From assembly GCA_016702705.1 (NCBI GenBank), contig JADJDM010000020.1, forward strand, positions 1 through 64,000: a stretch of DNA of 64,000 bases, given 5' to 3'. Under the pieces are notes generated by a model. The model was given only the letters and a program-made list of their open reading frames with translations. It was not told where the DNA came from and searched no databases. Below are positions 53,210 to 61,838 of the stretch, in pieces. The position numbers were made by a program, and so were the translations under genes. The stretch comes from Bacteroidota bacterium (GTDB taxonomy: Bacteria; Bacteroidota; Bacteroidia; B-17B0; Aurantibacillaceae). Positions within the stretch are counted from its first letter, which is position 1. Each line of letters opens with the position of its first letter.

Positions 53210-54787
53210 TTAAAATGGGTCGTCGATATCGTTATTAGGATTGCCGCGTTTAATGTCGTTACCCTTTAATTCATTATTTCCCGAATCCCAATTTTTTGAT
53301 GCAATTGTTTTTGTTTGTACAGGGGCAAGAAAATCCTCAGCTGGAGCCATTCCTGAGCTAGCATTATACATGTTCGAATTATCTTCTTGATAATCTAAAT
53401 CAGCAAACTTTGCAAACTGACCAATGAAACGCAGAGGAACATCTTCTAATGAACCATGACGATTCTTAGCAATGATTACCTCAGCTCTTCCTTTAGTTGA
53501 GTTTCCATTTTCATCTTCTGTTAAACCATAATACTCTGGACGATAGATGAACATTACCATATCCGCATCTTGCTCAATCGCACCCGATTCACGTAAGTCA
53601 CTTAACATAGGGCGCTTACTACCTGAAGCACGTGTTTCAACACTACGACTTAATTGAGAAAGTGCGATGATTGGAATATTTAATTCTTTCGCTAATCCTT
53701 TTAATGAACGAGAAATGTATGAAATCTCTTGCTCACGATTTCCTTTGTTATCAGCACCTGCAGTCATTAACTGAAGGTAATCGATGATAATCATTTCGAT
53801 ACCAAAATTTTCTTTTAAACGACGAGCCTTTGCACGTAATTCGAAAATAGAAAGTGCTGGAGTATCATCAATATACAATGGAGCTTTAGAAAGCGCATTA
53901 ATACGAGTGTTCAACTGTTGCCACTCGTAAGGCTCTAAATTTCCTTTTCTAATTTTATCTTGATTTAATTCAGCTTCACCCGAAATTAAACGATTTACTA
54001 ATTGCAAAGAAGACATCTCCAAAGAGAACACTGCTGTTGGTCGTGTAAACTCTACCGAAGCATTACGAGCAATCGTTAATACGAATGCCGTTTTACCCAT
54101 ACCTGGACGAGCAGCTAAAATAACTAAATCACTTTTTTGCCAACCAGATGTAATTCTATCCAATGCAGTGAAACCACTTGGTACGCCTGTTACACCACTT
54201 GTTTGTGTTCCTGCAATTTCTATTTGCTTAATTGCCTCAGCAATTAAACTACTCATTTTATCGTGTTGCTTACGAACGTTTGAATCAACTAATTCGAAAA
54301 TATTTTTTGTAGCAGTATCTAATAAATCAAATACATCTGTTGATTCTTCATACGAACGATGAATAGTATCAGTACTTAAACGAATTAATTCTCGTTGTAA
54401 AAATTTTTGTGCAACAATACGTGAATGGTACTCGATATTTGCAGAAGAAGCTACACGATTTGTTAATTGCGATATAGCATAAGCTCCACCCGCTATTTCA
54501 AGTTGCCCCGTTTTTTTTAATTGATTGGTAACGGTTAATATATCAACAGGCTCAGAGCCAGTGAACAAATCCATAATGGCTCTATACACTGCCTGATGCG
54601 CAGGTTTATAAAACGACTCGGGTTTTAAAATATCAATTACCTGACTTAATGCTTCTTTCTCAAGCATCATTGCACCTAACACTGCTTCTTCTAACTCAAC
54701 TGCTTGTGGTTGTAATTTACCATCCAACAGTATGGGAGAAAAGGTGGTGCTTTTAAGTTTTGGTCTGTTTTTGTTTTCTATGCTCAT
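53210..54787 (-). CDS. dnaB: Replicative DNA helicase DnaB
   Basis: A 525-residue hexameric helicase that unwinds DNA at the replication fork. The N-terminal domain (about 20-130) contains LEEAVLGAMMLEKEAL; a linker follows. The RecA-like C-terminal domain has Walker A ARPGMGKTAF, then SLEMSSLQLVNRLISGE, Walker B MIIIDYLQLM, LSQLSRSVETR and ESGAIEQDADMVMFIYRPEYYG. The tail after residue 450 is polar and disordered (ending NNDIDDPF), as in other Bacteroidota DnaB. No intein is present. Confidence 0.96.
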   Translation of the reverse strand: MSIENKNRPKLKSTTFSPILLDGKLQPQAVELEEAVLGAMMLEKEALSQVIDILKPESFYKPAHQAVYRAIMDLFTGSEPVDILTVTNQLKKTGQLEIAGGAYAISQLTNRVASSANIEYHSRIVAQKFLQRELIRLSTDTIHRSYEESTDVFDLLDTATKNIFELVDSNVRKQHDKMSSLIAEAIKQIEIAGTQTSGVTGVPSGFTALDRITSGWQKSDLVILAARPGMGKTAFVLTIARNASVEFTRPTAVFSLEMSSLQLVNRLISGEAELNQDKIRKGNLEPYEWQQLNTRINALSKAPLYIDDTPALSIFELRAKARRLKENFGIEMIIIDYLQLMTAGADNKGNREQEISYISRSLKGLAKELNIPIIALSQLSRSVETRASGSKRPMLSDLRESGAIEQDADMVMFIYRPEYYGLTEDENGNSTKGRAEVIIAKNRHGSLEDVPLRFIGQFAKFADLDYQEDNSNMYNASSGMAPAEDFLAPVQTKTIASKNWDSGNNELKGNDIKRGNPNNDIDDPF

Positions 54788-54941
54788 TTAAAATGCTTTC
54801 CCAAAAGAGGGACTTTAAAATTACGGAAATAAGAGCAGTTTAAATAGGAAAATAATTATTAAAAGCTATTCACGGGTTGTTAACAAAAATAGAATTACTG
54901 ATAATCCCAAAAGCACTGAAAGTCAAAGCTATATAAAAACA

Positions 54942-54973
54942 AAAGCGCCTGCATCATCAGACACAAGCGCTTT
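54942..54973 (-). terminator. Terminator of ridA
   Basis: Stem AAAGCGC / GCGCTTT with an 18-base loop between dnaB and ridA; on the minus strand it is followed by TTTTGTTTTTAT. It lies 19 bases after the ridA stop codon. Confidence 0.75.
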
Positions 54974-54992
54974 AAATTTATTTAAACGCTAA

Positions 54993-55370
54993 TTACTTAA
55001 CCGCTTCCAAACTAATCTCCACATTTGCATCCTTTGGTAAACGCTTAGCTTCGATGGTTGCACGAGCAGGGAAATCCTTTGTAAAGAAAGAACTATATAC
55101 CTCGTTTACTTGCACAAAGCTATTCATATCGCTTAAGAAAATACTTGTTTTTACAACGTTATCAAATGTCATATCCGCTGCTTTTAAAATCTCAGCTAAA
55201 TATTGCATTACTTGTTTGGTTTCTTCTTTAACACCCAATTTCATTAATTTATTTGTTTCAAGGTCCAAAGCAATTGTTCCCGAAACATACAAAGTATCAC
55301 CTGCTAATACAGCTTGGTTATATGGTCCAATTGGTGAAGGAGCTTTTGTTGTAACTATTATTTTTTTCAT
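54993..55370 (-). CDS. ridA: RidA-family enamine/imine deaminase
   Basis: A 125-residue trimeric enzyme that hydrolyses reactive enamine/imine intermediates made by PLP enzymes. SPIGPYNQAVLAGDTLYVSG and Arg103 in ARATIEAKRLPKDA (the arginine that binds the substrate carboxylate) indicate the active RidA subgroup rather than an inactive relative. Full length. Some relatives act as 2-aminomuconate deaminases in the pathway below ACMSD, but dnaB separates the two genes here, so a general role is more likely. Confidence 0.93.
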   Translation of the reverse strand: MKKIIVTTKAPSPIGPYNQAVLAGDTLYVSGTIALDLETNKLMKLGVKEETKQVMQYLAEILKAADMTFDNVVKTSIFLSDMNSFVQVNEVYSSFFTKDFPARATIEAKRLPKDANVEISLEAVK

Positions 55371-55423
55371 ATAATTTTTTTTGGGATGAAAACCTAATTT
55401 TCACCTAGCGTTAGTTGATAATA

Positions 55424-55431
55424 CAAATGTA
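55424..55431 (-). promoter_or_regulatory. TAnnTTTG -7 element of ridA
   Basis: TACATTTG on the minus strand, 53 bases before ATG 55370. Confidence 0.5.
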
Positions 55432-55447
55432 AGAAATTTTAGCAAAA

Positions 55448-56659
55448 CTAATAAGCATTAAATGCTAACCAAGCCATCAGTCCGCTTCCTATTTCTAGGG
55501 CATTTTCGTCGATATCGAAAGTAGAAGTGTGTACGCCTGAAGTTATTTTTTTAGCTATATTACCTGTTCCTAAACGATAAAAACAGCTTGGCACGGCTTG
55601 CGATATGTATGCAAAATCTTCGGCAGTCATGCGTAAAGGAAGTTCTTCTACGTTTTCAACTCCTAAATAATCTTGCGCAGCTTTTATACTTTTAGTGGTA
55701 AGCTCTTCATCGTTTACTAAAAAAGGATATCCCTTTTCTATTCGCACATCAATGGTTGCATTCCATTTAGTTGCAATTCCGTTTGCAGTAATTACAATGT
55801 GTTTATGTGCTTCTTCGCGCCACAATTCATTCATTGTTCTGAAGGTTCCTGCTATTTCTACTTTTTGTGGAATAACATTGGTTGCACCCATGCCTTCTAT
55901 TTTACCAAAAGCTAAAACGGTTGGTGCATCAATAAACTCAGGTAATTGCTGATACTTTTTAGTAAGCATAAAATCGCTATGCAAAGAGCTAAGCAATTCG
56001 GAGGCAATTAATAAAGGATTAATATACTCAGCAGGCATAGCAGCGTGGCCACCTTTACCAGTAACGGTAATATAAATTTCATCAGTACTTGCCATGTACA
56101 TTCCTTTTCTAAAACCTACTTTGCCAACTTCCATACTCGGGAATACATGTTGTCCAATTGCATTATCAACCGTAGGATTTTGAAGCACTCCTTCTTTTAT
56201 CATCAATGATGCGCCACCTGGTAAAACTTCTTCACCTGGTTGAAACATAAATTTTACATGAACAGGCAGTTGTGCTTTTAATTCGTTCAAAATAATTAAT
56301 GCACCTAATAAAGAAGCCGAATGTACATCATGCCCGCAAGCATGCATCACACCTTCGTTTTTAGATTTATAGGGAACATTATTTTGTTCAGTTATAGGAA
56401 GTGCATCTAAATCGGCACGTAGCAATATTGTTTTTGTTGCTGAGGAATTTCCTTTTATCACACCAACAATTCCAGTTTTTACATGCCCCGTTGTGTGTTC
56501 AATTCCAAACTCAGTTAGTAGTTTGCTGATGTACTTAGCAGTTTCAAATTCTTTAAAAGATAATTCAGGATGTGCATGTAAGTGCTCACGAATGAATTTA
56601 ATTTTTTCGAAATTTTGTTTCGCAGCACGTTTTATATTTTCAAGTAAATCGTGTTGCAT
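55448..56659 (-). CDS. M20-family amidohydrolase
   Basis: A 403-residue metallo-hydrolase of the M20D/IAA-amino acid hydrolase group, which cleaves N-acyl amino acids or similar amides. Signatures are HAHPELSFKEFETA, LRADLDALPITEQN, HACGHDVHSASLLGA (metal-binding Cys and His), FMFQPGEEVLPGGA (Glu pair) and GKGGHAAMPAEYINP; the last metal ligand is in GVHTSTFDIDE. There is no signal peptide. The physiological substrate is unknown. The stop of the TauE-like gene upstream lies 1 base before this start, so they form an operon. Confidence 0.93.
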   Translation of the reverse strand: MQHDLLENIKRAAKQNFEKIKFIREHLHAHPELSFKEFETAKYISKLLTEFGIEHTTGHVKTGIVGVIKGNSSATKTILLRADLDALPITEQNNVPYKSKNEGVMHACGHDVHSASLLGALIILNELKAQLPVHVKFMFQPGEEVLPGGASLMIKEGVLQNPTVDNAIGQHVFPSMEVGKVGFRKGMYMASTDEIYITVTGKGGHAAMPAEYINPLLIASELLSSLHSDFMLTKKYQQLPEFIDAPTVLAFGKIEGMGATNVIPQKVEIAGTFRTMNELWREEAHKHIVITANGIATKWNATIDVRIEKGYPFLVNDEELTTKSIKAAQDYLGVENVEELPLRMTAEDFAYISQAVPSCFYRLGTGNIAKKITSGVHTSTFDIDENALEIGSGLMAWLAFNAY

Positions 56660-56660
56660 A

Positions 56661-57023
56661 TTATTTCCAAAAAGTCATTTTAATTCCTAATGCAATAATT
56701 ATGAGTCCGAATATTTTTTTCACTGTTGCCTGATCCATACTAATTGCCAATTTGGAACCAAAAAAACTTCCTACAAAAAAGGTAGCGGCAATGATAGCAG
56801 CAACTTTCCAATCGATGGCGCCTGCTTTATAATAATTCATCACTCCTAAAATTCCAATTGGAAACAAGAACATAAATAAGGTTGTGCCTTGCGCTTGTTG
56901 TTGTGTAAACCCTAAAAAATAAACCAGTACAGGCACAATTATTATTCCGCCGCCAATACCTACTAAACCACTGAGCAAGCCAGCGGCCAATCCTACAGTA
57001 AGCAGGATGATAACGTCATTCAT
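56661..57023 (-). CDS. Half-size TauE/SafE-family membrane protein
   Basis: A 120-residue protein with four membrane helices and one copy of the TauE/SafE repeat (LLSGLVGIGGGIIIVPVLVYFLG and QQAQGTTLFMFLFP). Typical TauE/SafE anion exporters are about 250 residues with two such repeats, so this one would need to dimerise. It is full length in itself, with no trace of a second repeat downstream. ATG 57023 is chosen; a TTG at 57050 would abut the previous stop codon. It is sandwiched between the M20 hydrolase and the propeller gene and probably exports an organic acid or sulfur anion, but this is a guess. Confidence 0.82.
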   Translation of the reverse strand: MNDVIILLTVGLAAGLLSGLVGIGGGIIIVPVLVYFLGFTQQQAQGTTLFMFLFPIGILGVMNYYKAGAIDWKVAAIIAATFFVGSFFGSKLAISMDQATVKKIFGLIIIALGIKMTFWK

Positions 57024-57050
57024 AGTCTTTTTTTTATTTAGCGCTTCCAA

Positions 57051-60000
57051 TTAAAAATCGGTTGTAAATGAAAGATAAGTAATTCGATCTTGTTTCACTT
57101 TGTTATCTACTCCCCACGATAAATCTACTCTAAAGAAATATCCAAACAAGCGTGAGCGAAAACCAAAACCATAACCTGCAATAAGAGGTTGTTTGTTTTG
57201 AATTAAAACAACTGTAATGGGATTTCCTGGAACGTAGGTTTTGTTCTCTGTGTTTTCATCACTGTATGGATTCCAACCATACCATGCCATTCCCAAATCA
57301 GTAAATCCAATTACTTGGAAATTATTAATAAAATCAGAACGAATTGGACGATTCATTAAATAATTAAAAAGTGGGAATCGTAACTCTGAACTATACACAA
57401 CAAAGTTATTTCCATTACGTGCATTCTGCTTAAAGCCACGCATACTTGTTGCAATCGTTTGGAATTGATATTTTTCTGGGTATAAAATATTAATATTATA
57501 ATCGTATTTAGGAGCAAACCAGCTATCTACACCGCCTAAATAATATAACAATCTATCAGTACCAAGTGAAGTGCTACCTGCTAAACGATTTGCCCAAATA
57601 AAATTGCGATGAATTTTTGTGTAGTTACGGAAATCAAAACCAAAAACAATTAAATCATTTCTCTTTTTTAAATCCTTTATGTCAACACGTTTCCAATACT
57701 CTGCAAAAATTTTAGAACGATTTCCTCTGTATAGATTAAGCCCTAAACTTTTTGTGTTATCAAAAATTAGTTCGGCCTTTGCGCCAACATAATTATCATA
57801 ATCATTTTTACGCTCCAGCGAATTATCATCTAATGCTGTGTAAACCTTTCTATCATTACGATACGTAAAAGTTCCTTTAACAGCAAGCACTTCGCTAAAT
57901 GGATATTTTAATTTATACTGAACATCGTGGATATTCATTTTTAAAAGAGTAGAACTGTTTTCGATATTATAAAATGATTGTCGATGCAATATCAATTGTT
58001 TATCCACCAATTTTTTTCGGTTATCAATACTCAAAAACATTTCAGTATTTAATCCTGTTGTTAATCTAAAACCAGCGATGATTCGATAATCTTCAAACAA
58101 ATCGCTCATACCTAGTTTCATGAATCCATTAAATCCAGGATTAATGTATGAACCTGTGAAACGCTGATAGGTTTGATTTAAAAATGAATTATCTAATTGC
58201 GTAACAATATTATCTACCGAAAAGTTTACATAATAATTACGCTGTTGCGGCAATTTAAATTCCTTTTTTTGAAAAGGATTTGTGCTATCTTTTTTAACTA
58301 TATCTGCTTCCTTCTTATTAACCGTATTTATATTATTTGTTTCTCCCTTAAAATTATAATCATCAATATTTACTTTTGATGTATCTTTTATTGAACTTAC
58401 TGAAACAACAACAGGTTTTTCCTGTGCCATTTTAAATCGCGGTGAATACAATGTGAAATTTCTATATTGTGTATTCTGCAATTCGTAAGTCTTCTGTTTG
58501 TCGGCATCAACAATCTTGCTTACATACATGTATTGTTTACCATTCAAATAAAATACCTCGGCTACTTTTTTTGATTTTAAACTAATGTCTTGTTCCAACA
58601 CATTGCTTTTGTAGTTACTAATGATTTTAGGATAAAAAGTGTAACGATAATGTTCAGTAGTATCAACATAAGAAATCACACTATCCAGTTTTGCCAGAAA
58701 ACGATTTCTAATTCCATTTGCCTCGCTTAAATAAGTAAAGTATCCATTATCATAATCAGAAGGCTGCAATTCGTTTATGTAAGGAGTGTTTGTTACTCGC
58801 AATAATACTTTTGATTTAGTTTGCAGGTTGTACATAAAAATATCGTTGTACTTACTTTGCAAATAATCGTAACGTGCATCGTCTTTCGCTTTTATTGTAT
58901 CCGAAACGCGATTAGAAGAAAATAAAATTTGGTTTCCTTTGTTTACAAAACGTGGTTGGTTATCGTCCCACACGTCATTTGTTATTTGCTCTAATCCTCC
59001 AGCGTTAATTGTATAAACAAAAATATCTGCTTGACCTTTTCCCTTTTTAACTCCACTAAAAACTATTTTTTTACCATCAGGTGAATAACCAAAATCATTT
59101 ATTTTTTCGATGCCTGTAATTGGCTTGCTAAACGTTTCTTTCTCTTCCAAATTATAGGTGTTTAAATAAATCACCCCTTTCTTTTCATTAATCATGGCAA
59201 GCACAGTACCTCGTGGATTCCAAGCAAGTAAAGGATAACTTAAATCATTTAAGCGTTCTATTTTTGGTCCCCACTTTGCAATTCGTTTTGGTTTTGATTC
59301 TCCCTCTAATGATTTTACATATACTTTGTACTGGCTTAATTCATTAGCAACGTAGGCTACATTTTTACCATCGCTACTAATTTTTAATTGATAATAATTC
59401 CGGAAATCTTTTGGTTTTGCAAGTATTGGATCAGATTTTGGTAAGTAGCGACTTGTATCAGCATTTAAGTTTCTTTTTGCAAAACTATCTATCCATTCAT
59501 AAACGATAGTTTGTGTAGTTGTGCCTAATACAAATGAAAAAGAACTTTCTACACTCCTACTTACTTTAGTCATGTATAATACATTGGGGATACTTGCTTC
59601 GCCGTATGAATCTGCAATGTAATTCCATAACGCATGCCCCGCTTGAACTGCTTCATCCCCGCTTAATTTATTAAAACTATAATATTTGTCGTTGTTAATT
59701 CCATCCATTATCGCGTTATCCAAATCAATATTCCAATCTTCAGATAAATAAGAAATCAATCCTTTTTTATACCAATCTGGTAACACAAGCAAAGTAGAGT
59801 TTTTTACCATATCGCGTGCACGACCGCCGTACATCATATCATTAATAAGTACCTCAGCTATACCTGCACGAATTTGTTTATTTAAATCATGGTGATCCCC
59901 TTTAAAATAAACTGCGAATTTAGTTCCTGATATTTTTGTAACTCCACCCAAATTTCCATTCTCTTCGCTTGACAATCCAACATTTGATTGACGAAAATCT

Positions 60001-60287
60001 CCTTGGTTAGTATAAACCAACACTTGCAATTTATCTTCAAATTGGAAATCTAATTTGCGCTCGATGGTTTCTAATTCAATTTCGGTGCGCTTTGCAACAT
60101 ATTGAGCTAGTTCTTGTCCACCTTCGTACAAATACACTTGGTATCTATCAAAACCATAATAGGTCCAATTAAAAGGTTGGTATTGAACTCTATTTTTTCC
60201 AAACTCTTGTTGCGAACCATAATAAAATTGCGCTTGTAGTTTTCCTACAAACATTAAAATTAATATGATTAAAAAAGAGATTCTCAT
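57051..60287 (-). CDS. Propeller and outer-membrane-barrel protein with inactive peptidase-like N-terminus
   Basis: A protein of about 1078 residues with a signal peptide (MRISFLIILILMFVGKLQAQ). The first 280 residues look like a gluzincin (peptidase MA) domain with the usual aromatic pattern, but the HExxH zinc motif is replaced around IRAGIAEVLINDMM, so it is probably not catalytic. Next come TolB-like/WD40-PD40 propeller blades (SPDGKKIVFSG, WDDNQPRFVNKGNQILFSSN and others, about 290-560). A linker rich in K and N follows, and the last 400 residues have the alternating pattern and final Phe of an outer-membrane beta barrel (FRSRLFGYFFRVDLSWG, ending TTDF). ATG 60287 is preferred to a TTG at 60299. 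The function is unknown; similar genes occur across Bacteroidota. Confidence 0.8.
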   Translation of the reverse strand: MRISFLIILILMFVGKLQAQFYYGSQQEFGKNRVQYQPFNWTYYGFDRYQVYLYEGGQELAQYVAKRTEIELETIERKLDFQFEDKLQVLVYTNQGDFRQSNVGLSSEENGNLGGVTKISGTKFAVYFKGDHHDLNKQIRAGIAEVLINDMMYGGRARDMVKNSTLLVLPDWYKKGLISYLSEDWNIDLDNAIMDGINNDKYYSFNKLSGDEAVQAGHALWNYIADSYGEASIPNVLYMTKVSRSVESSFSFVLGTTTQTIVYEWIDSFAKRNLNADTSRYLPKSDPILAKPKDFRNYYQLKISSDGKNVAYVANELSQYKVYVKSLEGESKPKRIAKWGPKIERLNDLSYPLLAWNPRGTVLAMINEKKGVIYLNTYNLEEKETFSKPITGIEKINDFGYSPDGKKIVFSGVKKGKGQADIFVYTINAGGLEQITNDVWDDNQPRFVNKGNQILFSSNRVSDTIKAKDDARYDYLQSKYNDIFMYNLQTKSKVLLRVTNTPYINELQPSDYDNGYFTYLSEANGIRNRFLAKLDSVISYVDTTEHYRYTFYPKIISNYKSNVLEQDISLKSKKVAEVFYLNGKQYMYVSKIVDADKQKTYELQNTQYRNFTLYSPRFKMAQEKPVVVSVSSIKDTSKVNIDDYNFKGETNNINTVNKKEADIVKKDSTNPFQKKEFKLPQQRNYYVNFSVDNIVTQLDNSFLNQTYQRFTGSYINPGFNGFMKLGMSDLFEDYRIIAGFRLTTGLNTEMFLSIDNRKKLVDKQLILHRQSFYNIENSSTLLKMNIHDVQYKLKYPFSEVLAVKGTFTYRNDRKVYTALDDNSLERKNDYDNYVGAKAELIFDNTKSLGLNLYRGNRSKIFAEYWKRVDIKDLKKRNDLIVFGFDFRNYTKIHRNFIWANRLAGSTSLGTDRLLYYLGGVDSWFAPKYDYNINILYPEKYQFQTIATSMRGFKQNARNGNNFVVYSSELRFPLFNYLMNRPIRSDFINNFQVIGFTDLGMAWYGWNPYSDENTENKTYVPGNPITVVLIQNKQPLIAGYGFGFRSRLFGYFFRVDLSWGVDNKVKQDRITYLSFTTDF

Positions 60288-60367
60288 TCCAGTCTTCAAT
60301 AGAGTTACTAAAGTACGGAATTAAACGAAAAGAATGAAAAATTAGTATTTTTTAAGGTAAATATCTA

Positions 60368-61714
60368 CTAAAACACCCCCGTATAATTATGCGGAGAAAT
60401 CCTTCTCAACTCAACCTTAATTTCTTCACTTACATTTAATGTTTCAATAAACTCTTTAATGTCATTTTCTTCAATTGGTTTATTAGTGCGAGTTAAGGCT
60501 TTTAATGCCTCGTAAGGTTTTGGATACGCTTCTCTGCGAAGTACTGTTTGTATAGCTTCTGCCACTACTGCCCAGTTGTTATCTAAATCGGATGCTAAAG
60601 CTTTTTCGTTCAAAATTAATTTTCCGCAACCTTTTAAAATAGATTCGAAAGCAATTAATGAATGTGCCAAAGGAACACCCACATTCCTCAAAACCGTTGA
60701 ATCCGTAAGGTCACGTTGCAGACGGCTAATTGGCAATTTTGCCGATAAGTGTTCTAAAACTGCATTTGCCATTCCTAAATTTCCTTCTGCATTTTCAAAA
60801 TCAATCGGATTTACTTTATGAGGCATGGCTGACGAACCAATCTCACCTTCTTTTAATTTTTGCTTGAAATATTCCATCGAGATATACATCCAAATATCTC
60901 TACTAAAATCAATAAGTATAGTATTAATACGTTTTAAAGCATCGAACCAGGCCGCTAAATTATCGTAATGTTCTATTTGAGTTGTATATTGACTTCGCGA
61001 TAAACCCAGTTTATTATTTACAAAATCATTACCAAAATCAACCCAATTAATAGCAGGAAAAGCAATGTGATGAGCATTAAAATTACCAGTTGCTCCACCA
61101 AATTTTGCCGAGTAAGGAACCGCCATTAATTGTTGCAATTGTTTTTCTAAACGCTCGACAAAAACCATTATTTCCTTTCCTAAACGTGTTGGAGAAGCAG
61201 GCTGTCCGTGGGTTTTAGCAAGCATGCTAATATCTTTCCAATCGTTAGCATATTTTTTTAGTTCGTCTATTATCGATTGTAATTTCGGAATCATTACTTC
61301 GTTTGCCCCGTCTTTTAAGGACAATGGAATACTTGTATTATTAATATCTTGAGATGTTAAGCCAAAATGTATGAATTCTAAACTTGCCCCTAAGCCAAGT
61401 TTTTCCATTTTTTCCTTTAGAAAATACTCAACGGCTTTTACATCATGATTGGTTGTTTTTTCAATCTCTTTTATTCTGCTTGCATCTTCCAAAGAGAACT
61501 CAGTATAAATTGCACGTAAGCTTGGAAAGCTCGATTTATCAACACTTTTAAGGTGTGGTAATGGAATTTCACATAAAGCGATAAAATATTCTACCTCTAC
61601 TTTTACTCTATATTTTATTAAGGCAAATTCCGAAAAATAAGCATCTAAAGGATTAGTAACTCTTCTGTATCTTCCATCTACAGGAGAAATGGCGGTTAAT
61701 TGATGTAATTCCAT
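60368..61714 (-). CDS. purB: Adenylosuccinate lyase
   Basis: A 448-residue enzyme of purine synthesis that splits SAICAR and adenylosuccinate, releasing fumarate. The family signature GSSAMPHKVNPIDFEN carries the catalytic serine loop. FGLTSQDINNTS and AKTHGQPASPTRLG supply the second histidine site, and QIEHYDNLAAW is also conserved. It is the E. coli-like long PurB branch (about 450 residues). The start at 61714 (MELHQLTAISPVDGRY) is the family start; a TAnnTTTG element lies 15 bases upstream. Confidence 0.95.
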   Translation of the reverse strand: MELHQLTAISPVDGRYRRVTNPLDAYFSEFALIKYRVKVEVEYFIALCEIPLPHLKSVDKSSFPSLRAIYTEFSLEDASRIKEIEKTTNHDVKAVEYFLKEKMEKLGLGASLEFIHFGLTSQDINNTSIPLSLKDGANEVMIPKLQSIIDELKKYANDWKDISMLAKTHGQPASPTRLGKEIMVFVERLEKQLQQLMAVPYSAKFGGATGNFNAHHIAFPAINWVDFGNDFVNNKLGLSRSQYTTQIEHYDNLAAWFDALKRINTILIDFSRDIWMYISMEYFKQKLKEGEIGSSAMPHKVNPIDFENAEGNLGMANAVLEHLSAKLPISRLQRDLTDSTVLRNVGVPLAHSLIAFESILKGCGKLILNEKALASDLDNNWAVVAEAIQTVLRREAYPKPYEALKALTRTNKPIEENDIKEFIETLNVSEEIKVELRRISPHNYTGVF

Positions 61715-61729
61715 ATTTATAGCAAAGGG

Positions 61730-61737
61730 CAAAAATA
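61730..61737 (-). promoter_or_regulatory. TAnnTTTG -7 element of purB
   Basis: TATTTTTG on the minus strand, 15 bases before ATG 61714. It excludes the longer in-frame start at 61732. Confidence 0.6.
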
Positions 61738-61838
61738 CTTGATTTTTGACAATATGTGCATTATCAACAAGAAATAGTTAGAATTTTGTATTTAAACCCT
61801 TGCTTAAACAAAATTTATTTGGTAAATTCGTAAAGTTG

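Noticed and set aside
52156..55370. Kynurenine degradation operon (ACMSD plus RidA-like deaminase)
   Set aside because: dnaB separates them, RidA has the general-purpose signature, and no kynureninase, monooxygenase or semialdehyde dehydrogenase is present.
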